Origin: an uncultured Psychroserpens sp.
GTDB lineage: Bacteria; Bacteroidota; Bacteroidia; Flavobacteriales; Flavobacteriaceae
NCBI RefSeq assembly: GCF_947500255.1
Contig: NZ_CANMRL010000005.1
Span: 62,001-126,000, forward strand
Length of the DNA stretch: 64,000 bases
Direction: 5' to 3'
Part shown: positions 9,919-17,369 of the stretch, in pieces
How positions within the stretch are numbered: the stretch's first letter is position 1
Layout of the letters: every line of letters starts with the position of its first letter
Notes under the pieces: generated by a model
Told to the model about the DNA's origin: nothing
What the model saw: only the letters and a program-made list of their open reading frames with translations
Databases searched by the model: none
Program-made: the position numbers and the translations under genes

Positions 9919-11196
9919 ATGAAAAAGCAAATTCTCATCATCACATATTATTGGCCACCGGCAGGAGGACCAGGTGTACAGCGATGGTTGAAATTTGTCA
10001 AGTATTTGCCAGAATTTGATATTGAACCTATTGTGTATTGCCCTGAAAACCCAAGTTATCCAATGATGGATGAAAGCTTATTACATGAGGTTTCGGCAGA
10101 TCTAAAGATAATCAAACAGCCTATTAATGAACCCTACCGTTTTGCAAAAGTGCTTTCTAAAAAGGGTGTCAAGCAAATAAGTTCAGGAGTGATTCCAAAA
10201 CAAAAAAAACAATCTTTCATTCAGAAATTGTTATTGTATGTACGTGGTAATTTCTTTATTCCTGATGCTCGTAAAAACTGGGTTAAACCTTCGGTTAGAT
10301 TTCTTACAGAATATATTAAAACTCATCATATTGATACCATTGTAACTACTGGTCCGCCACATAGTCTACATTTGATAGGATTTCAGTTAAAAAAACAATT
10401 GAATGTAAAATGGTTGGCCGATTTTAGAGATCCGTGGACATCTATTGGATATCATAAAGAGTTAAAACTTACGAGACGTTCGCAAGAAAAGCACAAACAA
10501 CTAGAAATCTCTGTCCTTAATTTTGCAGATGTAGTTATAGTCACCAGTGGTAACACAAAGCGAGAATTTGAGTCTGAAACAGATACACCTATATCAGTCA
10601 TTACAAATGGTTATGATACGCATCATATTCAACGGCCACCAAAAGATGACAAGTTTACGTTAGCACATATAGGATCTTTACTATCAGAACGCAATCCAAT
10701 ACACTTATGGGAAGCCATTAGTGAGCTTATTCAAGAGCATGACGATTTTCAAAGCGCATTTCAGTTAAAACTTATTGGTGTTGTTAGCGAAGATGTATTA
10801 CAAACGTTACATAATCACGGATTAGAAAGTTACATCAATAATTTAGGCTATGTAACTCATGAAGAAGCGTTGAGACAACAAATGGCGTCACGAGTATTAT
10901 TATTGGTAGAAATTGATTCAGAAGATACTAAAGTGATCATTCCTGGAAAATTATTTGAATACATGGCATCTGGCACTCCTATTATTGCTGTTGGCCCAAC
11001 AGACTCAGATGTTGAGACTATCTTAAAGACTTCAAATACAGGTCATTATTTCTATTACGATAAAAAGGAACACATGAAATCTCAAATTTTATCGTATTTT
11101 AATGCATACAAATCCGATTCATTAGTTGTAAGTGCTATAGGGTTGGAGCAGTATAGTAGAAAGTCGCTAACCAAACGTTTGTCTGAGATTATCTAA
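9919..11196 (+). CDS. Glycosyltransferase family 4-like protein
   Basis: YYWPPAGGPGVQRWLKF N-terminus and GKLFEYMASGTPIIAVG donor-site motif. Confidence 0.85.
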   Translation: MKKQILIITYYWPPAGGPGVQRWLKFVKYLPEFDIEPIVYCPENPSYPMMDESLLHEVSADLKIIKQPINEPYRFAKVLSKKGVKQISSGVIPKQKKQSFIQKLLLYVRGNFFIPDARKNWVKPSVRFLTEYIKTHHIDTIVTTGPPHSLHLIGFQLKKQLNVKWLADFRDPWTSIGYHKELKLTRRSQEKHKQLEISVLNFADVVIVTSGNTKREFESETDTPISVITNGYDTHHIQRPPKDDKFTLAHIGSLLSERNPIHLWEAISELIQEHDDFQSAFQLKLIGVVSEDVLQTLHNHGLESYINNLGYVTHEEALRQQMASRVLLLVEIDSEDTKVIIPGKLFEYMASGTPIIAVGPTDSDVETILKTSNTGHYFYYDKKEHMKSQILSYFNAYKSDSLVVSAIGLEQYSRKSLTKRLSEII

Positions 11197-12659
11197 TGGG
11201 AATTGTTATAAATCAATCCTTTAAAAACACTATAACGACGTATTTAGGTTTCGGTATTGGAGCCATAAATGCCCTTTTTCTGTACACCAACTTTATTACA
11301 GATGAGTATTATGGATTAGTTGCCTATATTCTTTCTGCAGCAAACATTATGATGCCACTTATGGCCTTTGGTGCTCATAACACCATCGTAAAGTTTTACT
11401 CCACATTTAAAACTAAAAATTCGCTTAATAGTTTTCTTACTCTCATGCTACTTTTGCCTTTGGTTTTATCTATTCCAGTAGCTATTGTAGGGTATTTGGC
11501 TTATGATGCAATCGCTGATATTCTGTCTCAAAAAAATGAGATTGTACGTAGTTATCTCTGGTATATTTTTATTACAGCGATATCGATGTCTTACTTTGAA
11601 GTGTTCTATGCCTGGATGAAAGTTCAAATGCAAACAGTATTTGGAAATTTTATGAAAGAGATATTTCATCGTGTTGGAGCCATGACGCTTTTGTTTTTGG
11701 TGTATTTTAATGTGATTACTATAGATCAATTTTTAATGGGAATTGTTGGTGTATATGTGTTAAGAGCATTTATCATGATGTTATATGCGTTTACAAAGCG
11801 CTTACCAGTATTTCGATTTAACAAAATCGACAAATTGAGTTCTATTTTAAAGTATTCGTCACTTATTATTATCGCTGGTTCAATAGCAACGCTTATTTTA
11901 GACTTGGATAAAGTGATGCTTAATAACTTTATAGAGCCAATTTCAGTAGTTGCTCATTATAGCGTTGCAGTTTTTATTGCTACAGTAATAGCTGTGCCGC
12001 AACGTGCTATGCATCAAATATTATTGCCTTTAACGGCGAAGTTCTTAAATGAAAACAATAAAACAGAGCTCAAAGATTTATATCAACGTAGTTCATTAAC
12101 GCTTTATGTGATTAGCGGGTTTATTTTTTTGCTAATTGTTTTAAACATTAATGAACTCTATGACATAATTCCGCCCGAATTTAGCGGAGGTTTAATTGTC
12201 GTGTTTTTAATTAGTGTTGCTAAATTGTATGATAATCTTTTAGGGAATAATAATGCCATTTTGTTTAATAGCGACTATTATCGTATCGTATTATTATTTG
12301 GTGTTATTTTGGCTGTACTTGCCGTTGTATTGAACCTAATTCTAATACCACTTTATGGCATAAACGGTTCGGCTTTAGCTACGTTTATAGCTATTATCGT
12401 TTATAATACCATAAAGGTCTATTTTGTAAATCAAAAATTTGGAATGCTTCCTTTTACTTCGGAAACTTTAAAGATTTCGATAGTATTATTATGTATTGTA
12501 CTAGGGTTTTACTTTTGGGATTTTCCTTTTAATCCTTTTGTAAATATTGCCCTAAAATCTATAATAATAGCAATTGTATATGGGATTTTAATTTTAAAGC
12601 TTAATGTTTCTGAAGATATCTCTTCAATGATGATGAAGTATTTAAGATTAAAAAAATAA
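11196..12659 (+). CDS. Lipopolysaccharide/oligosaccharide flippase (Wzx-like)
   Basis: About 12-14 TM polysaccharide biosynthesis protein pattern; TAATG overlap with upstream glycosyltransferase. Confidence 0.8.
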   Translation: MGIVINQSFKNTITTYLGFGIGAINALFLYTNFITDEYYGLVAYILSAANIMMPLMAFGAHNTIVKFYSTFKTKNSLNSFLTLMLLLPLVLSIPVAIVGYLAYDAIADILSQKNEIVRSYLWYIFITAISMSYFEVFYAWMKVQMQTVFGNFMKEIFHRVGAMTLLFLVYFNVITIDQFLMGIVGVYVLRAFIMMLYAFTKRLPVFRFNKIDKLSSILKYSSLIIIAGSIATLILDLDKVMLNNFIEPISVVAHYSVAVFIATVIAVPQRAMHQILLPLTAKFLNENNKTELKDLYQRSSLTLYVISGFIFLLIVLNINELYDIIPPEFSGGLIVVFLISVAKLYDNLLGNNNAILFNSDYYRIVLLFGVILAVLAVVLNLILIPLYGINGSALATFIAIIVYNTIKVYFVNQKFGMLPFTSETLKISIVLLCIVLGFYFWDFPFNPFVNIALKSIIIAIVYGILILKLNVSEDISSMMMKYLRLKK

Positions 12660-12665
12660 TATGCT

Positions 12666-13091
12666 CTATTTTTTGTTTTTTATGTACTCTAGAATTAGAG
12701 TGTTCTCATTTAACTTATTAATTTTATAATATCGCGTTCGAGTTGTATGTCTTGGGTATAGAATTAGAATACCGTCGTTTTTATTTAAAGCCCAGTCCGA
12801 CTTTTTTTCTTTACTAGGAAGTTCATTTCCACACCATCTTTTGGGTTTTCTATGACGTTTAGGATATTCATAATTAAAGTCACCTACATTAGATATTTCT
12901 AACTTTGCAAAGTTTTTTTCTTCACCTTTAGATATATTTCTTGTATAGGTTATCGTGTTTGTATCTTGACTTACAACAAACCATGTTCCTATTAGTACAT
13001 CAAAATCCTGTTGTTCTTTTTTGATGTTTTGTCCTAAAACGCTTGTGGTTGTGGCTACCATGAGAATGACAATACATAATTTATATTTCAT
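12666..13091 (-). CDS. Small secreted protein (lipocalin-like)
   Basis: Signal peptide; LIGTWFVVSQDTNTITYTR pattern. Confidence 0.4.
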   Translation of the reverse strand: MKYKLCIVILMVATTTSVLGQNIKKEQQDFDVLIGTWFVVSQDTNTITYTRNISKGEEKNFAKLEISNVGDFNYEYPKRHRKPKRWCGNELPSKEKKSDWALNKNDGILILYPRHTTRTRYYKINKLNENTLILEYIKNKK

Positions 13092-13125
13092 AATTGAAGA
13101 CTTTAATATTTTTTTAAACGAGAAA

Positions 13126-13163
13126 GTCCCATAAGGTGCTTTGAGGCATACGGCTTATGGGAC
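13126..13163 (-). terminator. Nested stem-loop downstream of the Arg/Ser-rich protein gene
   Basis: GTCCCATAAG / CTTATGGGAC perfect 10-bp arms around a 18-nt loop. Confidence 0.55.
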
Positions 13164-13194
13164 ATTCTACTAACCAACCAAAAAATTTATATTG

Positions 13195-14451
13195 TTACGA
13201 TCGTGATCTTCCTCTTGATGTTCTTGAGTTTCTACTTTTAGAAGAACTTCTAGAACTTGATGTTCTTACCGAAGACTGTTTTCTACTTCTAGACTGCTTT
13301 ACAGTTGAAGAAGATTTGTTGCTTCGTTTGTTACTAGATATACGAGTATTAGTTGTGTTTGGTTTTCTAACATTCGTATTTTTTCTAACGTTTCTAGTTG
13401 TCGTTTTATTATTAGACACAGACCTAGGTGATTTGGTCACATTTCTAGTTCCTGAATTTGATCTTGGAGAAGTTGTTCTTATCCTAGTATCTCTTTTCGT
13501 CTTTGTATTTGCTCTACTATTATCTCTAACAGTTCTCGTATCTCTTGTTCCAGAGTTCACTCTATTATCATCTCTTGTGATTCTAGTATTAGATCTCGTA
13601 GTTCCTCTATTTCCTCTTGTGCTAGAAGTACCTGATGATACATTTCTTGTTCCACGTCTCGTTGTGCTTGATACATTTCTATCACCTCCACGTCTCGTTG
13701 TAGTAGCTTCTTGTCTGTAGCGTTCATTTGCTCTACGTCCAGTAGTTGCAACAGTACCTCTTCGACTACCAACTCTTACGGTTTGTCTTACATTGTTTCT
13801 GTAAGGTCTGTAATATGTATGTCTTACAGGTGTGTAAAACTGTCTGTAAGGTCTTGCATATACAACACAGTAGTTTACAGGTGGAATTACATAATATGTA
13901 TGCCATGGTCTAAACACATATGCTCTATTATAAACATTGATAAACCCAGTACAGTGTGTAAATGTTCTATATCTGTTATAATGAACGTATAATCCTCCTA
14001 AACGAGCAACACGACCATAACTATTATAGTTTATATTAATATTCCCTATTTGAGTAACACGTCCATAGTAATCGTAGTAGATAGGAGTGTTCTCAATTTG
14101 AATAATAGCACCATAATCGTCATATTGAACATAAGGATTATAGTCATAACCACTATTGAAACTAATCGAAACATTTCTAGTATTAATCCCTACATTAACG
14201 TTTGGTCCATAATTTTGCATATAGAAATCAAATTGACCATCAGGAAAAATAGAAAACTCTATTCCACCTTCAACAAATATGAAAGAATTACCATAACCTC
14301 TAACATAGTTGTACGACGTGTTTGACTCTACTGTGTTGGTGGTTGTTGCATTAGCTGTTGTTCCTACTAGGAGCAATACTGCAAAAAATGATAAAATGCG
14401 TTTACTCGTCATTTTCATTTTTCTTTCGAATTTGTTAATCTTTGATTTCAT
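13195..14451 (-). CDS. Secreted protein with YD/GR beta-repeats and an Arg/Ser/Thr-rich C-terminal tail
   Basis: Signal peptide; FIFVEGGIEFSIFPDGQFDFY domain shared with 15304..16002; start moved from 14490 to ATG at 14451 because a sigma-54-like promoter overlaps the longer N-terminus. Confidence 0.75.
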   Translation of the reverse strand: MKSKINKFERKMKMTSKRILSFFAVLLLVGTTANATTTNTVESNTSYNYVRGYGNSFIFVEGGIEFSIFPDGQFDFYMQNYGPNVNVGINTRNVSISFNSGYDYNPYVQYDDYGAIIQIENTPIYYDYYGRVTQIGNININYNSYGRVARLGGLYVHYNRYRTFTHCTGFINVYNRAYVFRPWHTYYVIPPVNYCVVYARPYRQFYTPVRHTYYRPYRNNVRQTVRVGSRRGTVATTGRRANERYRQEATTTRRGGDRNVSSTTRRGTRNVSSGTSSTRGNRGTTRSNTRITRDDNRVNSGTRDTRTVRDNSRANTKTKRDTRIRTTSPRSNSGTRNVTKSPRSVSNNKTTTRNVRKNTNVRKPNTTNTRISSNKRSNKSSSTVKQSRSRKQSSVRTSSSRSSSKSRNSRTSRGRSRS

Positions 14452-14485
14452 AATTGTAAGTGTTTTTTGATTACAAACTTTATAA

Positions 14486-14501
14486 AACAATTAGCGTGCC
14501 A
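14486..14501 (-). promoter_or_regulatory. Sigma-54-type (-24/-12) promoter of the Arg/Ser-rich protein gene
   Basis: Minus strand TGGCACG-CTAA-TTGTT, 1 mismatch to TGGCACG-N4-TTGCW with exact spacing. Confidence 0.7.
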
Positions 14502-14608
14502 AAAAACATTAATAAGTTTAAGTATTTGTTTTCGAGTTGTTTAAAAACAGGTAAATCTACCTATATGTATGAGAAGGAGGAAGTTTATTTTAGTACTGTT
14601 AATTTAAA

Positions 14609-15217
14609 TTGATAGATATGATTGCAATCAAGGATTCTGAAGTGCTAAATGATCGTGTAAAATTACCGTTTCAATTTGATGCTAATAAAATGCTGAAAGA
14701 ATACTTAGCGTTACAAGCTTCTGATTTTGAATATTATAATGTTATTCAATTAAGAGCGCCATCTCACATCGTAGACCCATCATTGCCAATACCACCTCCT
14801 GCGAAAGATTATGCTGATGGTTCTTGGACGGAATGGTCAGATGCAAAGGAATTAAATAGCTCACCATATCTCAAAGAGATTATCAATTCATTTAAAGAAA
14901 TTACTACAGTAACTTTAGTAAGACTACTAAGGTTGGCACCTAAATCTGAAGTTAAGGAGCACACAGATCCAACATTGGGACTAGAGGTAGAGCGATCGGT
15001 AATTCGATTAACCATACCGATTGTAAAAAATGAAGGTGTTACATTTTATTTAAATGGTACACCTGTTGATATGAAACCAGGAGAATGCTGGTATCTGAGA
15101 CTAACTGATGCGCATCGTGTTGTGAATTCTGGAGATATAGAACGTGTGAATTTGACCATTGATATGATTCCTAATGAGAATTTACGCTTGCTCATTGAAA
15201 GTATGTTTAGATCTTAA
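14609..15217 (+). CDS. Aspartyl/asparaginyl beta-hydroxylase-like Fe(II)/2-oxoglutarate oxygenase
   Basis: VKEHTD (HxD) ... DAHRVVNSGDIERVNLTIDM (distal His and Arg). Confidence 0.75.
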   Translation: MIDMIAIKDSEVLNDRVKLPFQFDANKMLKEYLALQASDFEYYNVIQLRAPSHIVDPSLPIPPPAKDYADGSWTEWSDAKELNSSPYLKEIINSFKEITTVTLVRLLRLAPKSEVKEHTDPTLGLEVERSVIRLTIPIVKNEGVTFYLNGTPVDMKPGECWYLRLTDAHRVVNSGDIERVNLTIDMIPNENLRLLIESMFRS

Positions 15218-15218
15218 A

Positions 15219-15251
15219 AATCCCGAAGGCTTGGGGAAGCACATCGGGATT
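15219..15251. terminator. Nested stem-loop between convergent hydroxylase and beta-repeat protein genes
   Basis: AATCCCGA-AG-GCTT-GGGG-AAGC-ACA-TCGGGATT. Confidence 0.65.
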
Positions 15252-15303
15252 CTATATATGTTCACTTATAATGTGAACAACCAACTAAAAAAATCAAGAC
15301 TTT

Positions 15304-16002
15304 TTAATCTTTGTATTTTTTATTCTTTTTTTGTTTAAACTTTTTATGTTTTTTGATTTTACCATTCTTTCTGTAGTAGTAGAAATCGTCATCAAAATCT
15401 CCATCATAACCATAGTCATCATATTGATTTCCTCCAATTCCAGACCCTACACCACAGTTTAGTGTTGCATTGTGATGGTTTACGATACCATTAATATGAA
15501 CAATCTCTCCCCATCTGTTATAGTTAACTCTAAGTCCGCCTACTTGACGAAGAAATCCATTTCCTCTTTGGTAACTCATATATACAGATCCAGCACGTTT
15601 AATTCGGCCTCGTCTGTCGTAGTTAATAAATACATTACCAATTCTACGTACTTTACCATAGCTGTCATGTGTAATGATAACACCTCTTGGTCTTGGCGTA
15701 GAGTAGTGAACTCTGTTTACTGAACCTGGTGCACCATAAGTAGTGTTAACAGAACCTCTACGAGTTCTTGTGGTTCTGTAGTAGGTTTCTGAAACGTTGT
15801 TTCCGAATTCTGTATTGAAATCGAAACTTCCGTCAGGAAAGATTAAAAATTCTACACCACGCTCAATGAACACTATTGGTTCTGCAAAACGATAGCGTGA
15901 ATTATTAAAATCAATTCCTTGTGTTGCAGTTATTGTTTCTGCTGCTGTTACAGTTGTTAATCCCATCAACAAACCTGTAAATAATAGTACTAATTTTTTC
16001 AT
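15304..16002 (-). CDS. Secreted YD/GR beta-repeat protein, paralogue of 13195..14451
   Basis: Signal peptide; FIERGVEFLIFPDGSFDF matches paralogue; repeats HDSYGKVRRIGNVFINYDRRGRIKRAGSVYMSYQ...; Lys-rich C-terminus. Confidence 0.75.
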   Translation of the reverse strand: MKKLVLLFTGLLMGLTTVTAAETITATQGIDFNNSRYRFAEPIVFIERGVEFLIFPDGSFDFNTEFGNNVSETYYRTTRTRRGSVNTTYGAPGSVNRVHYSTPRPRGVIITHDSYGKVRRIGNVFINYDRRGRIKRAGSVYMSYQRGNGFLRQVGGLRVNYNRWGEIVHINGIVNHHNATLNCGVGSGIGGNQYDDYGYDGDFDDDFYYYRKNGKIKKHKKFKQKKNKKYKD

Positions 16003-16072
16003 AGTAAATAAGGTTTTAATTTTGCCTACTCATAATTGTAGCTTTTCGGCTTACGCTATATGCTTATGATAA

Positions 16073-16088
16073 ACCAATATGCGTGCCA
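16073..16088 (-). promoter_or_regulatory. Sigma-54-type (-24/-12) promoter of the second beta-repeat protein gene
   Basis: Minus strand TGGCACG-CATA-TTGGT, 1 mismatch to TGGCACG-N4-TTGCW with exact spacing. Confidence 0.65.
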
Positions 16089-16216
16089 AAGTTTTAATTA
16101 TTTGATATTTAAGTAGTTACATGTATTTTTGTAAAGGTTGGTAAATTCTGATGTATAAAAAGAAACTCCTGACTTCAATTTTTTTATTACTTTTATCTAA
16201 CTAACCAATCCAACTT

Positions 16217-17296
16217 ATGGAAGATCAAATATCTAAATGCCTAAACTGTGATTCCGAATTAAAAGAGCAGTTTGAATTTTGTCCAAACTGTGGTCAGAAA
16301 ACGGAAGAAAATCTTACCATGGGTGTATTGTTTTACAATACGATAAGCAATTATTTTTCGTTTGATGCGCGGTTTTTAAAAGGCTTTATTCCATTGATGT
16401 TCAAGCCAGGTTTTTTACCTCAAAAGTTTATCGAAGGTAAGCGCTTGGTGTATTTGCATCCAGGGCAGATGTATTTATTTGTTGCTTTTATTTTCTTTTT
16501 TGTGTTTTCATTTACGGTTACTGAAAATACAGATGTACTAAATAAAAAACTGCAAAAAAACGACAATGTTACTCTTGGAGGTATACCGCTGGATAGTATG
16601 CAGCAACCTCAATTGGATTCTTTACAAATAGAGAGAATTACCAAACCCATAAAAGACAATAAGAATGCTTTAGGTATCAAAGATGAAGACGTTAAGGTAC
16701 TTGATTCTATTATAAAAAGTGAAGCTAATAAAGATCCTCGAAATACTGCTCTCACTTTTGATTTTGATCAAAAAAAGGTGGACTCGTTAATTAAAATCGA
16801 TGCTAAAGAGGATGACATCATTAGGGCCATGGGAATGCCCGAAGATGCTGGGTTTGTAAAGCGAAAGTTTTATACACAAATGCTAAAGCTCTATAAAGAA
16901 AAAGGTGTAGGTACCATTTTACTTACATTGTATAACAGTTTACCTATTGCCTTATTTTTCTTATTGCCAATTTTTGCACTCATTTTAAAAATCTTATATT
17001 TTAAAAAAGGACCTTATTCTCATCATTTGGTTTTTAGTTTATACTTCTTTTCCTTTTTATTTACGGCGTTTTGTGTTTTGTATTTAATAAACCTTATTGT
17101 AGATATTCCAGATTGGATTGATTGGTTATTGTTCTTTTCTACGTTCTTTTATTTGATGATAGCCGTCAAACGATTCTATAGGCAAGGATGGTTTTTGAGT
17201 TGGTTTAAAAGCGGTGTAGCGACGTTTTTATTTTTATTATTCGTAGCACCTTTAGCCTTGTTTGTAGTTGGAATGTTCTCGTTTATGTTTTATTAA
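16217..17296 (+). CDS. DUF3667-like membrane protein with N-terminal zinc ribbon
   Basis: CLNC...CPNCG ribbon; KPGFLPQKFIEGKRLVYLHPGQMYLFVAF. Confidence 0.8.
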   Translation: MEDQISKCLNCDSELKEQFEFCPNCGQKTEENLTMGVLFYNTISNYFSFDARFLKGFIPLMFKPGFLPQKFIEGKRLVYLHPGQMYLFVAFIFFFVFSFTVTENTDVLNKKLQKNDNVTLGGIPLDSMQQPQLDSLQIERITKPIKDNKNALGIKDEDVKVLDSIIKSEANKDPRNTALTFDFDQKKVDSLIKIDAKEDDIIRAMGMPEDAGFVKRKFYTQMLKLYKEKGVGTILLTLYNSLPIALFFLLPIFALILKILYFKKGPYSHHLVFSLYFFSFLFTAFCVLYLINLIVDIPDWIDWLLFFSTFFYLMIAVKRFYRQGWFLSWFKSGVATFLFLLFVAPLALFVVGMFSFMFY

Positions 17297-17369
17297 TATG
17301 CGTATTAAAGTGTTCTAGTCGAATTTGAAAATGGTGTTTTAAAATAACAGATGTACTGTGTGATACAAA

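Noticed and set aside
13157-13720. 187-aa Leu/Val-rich plus-strand ORF
   Set aside because: It is the exact antisense of the Arg/Ser-rich tail; AGA/TCT-rich codons on one strand create an open, Leu-rich frame on the other. No signal of independent coding.
13557-13772. 71-aa minus-strand ORF in an alternative frame of the Arg/Ser-rich gene
   Set aside because: Off-frame product of the same low-complexity DNA.
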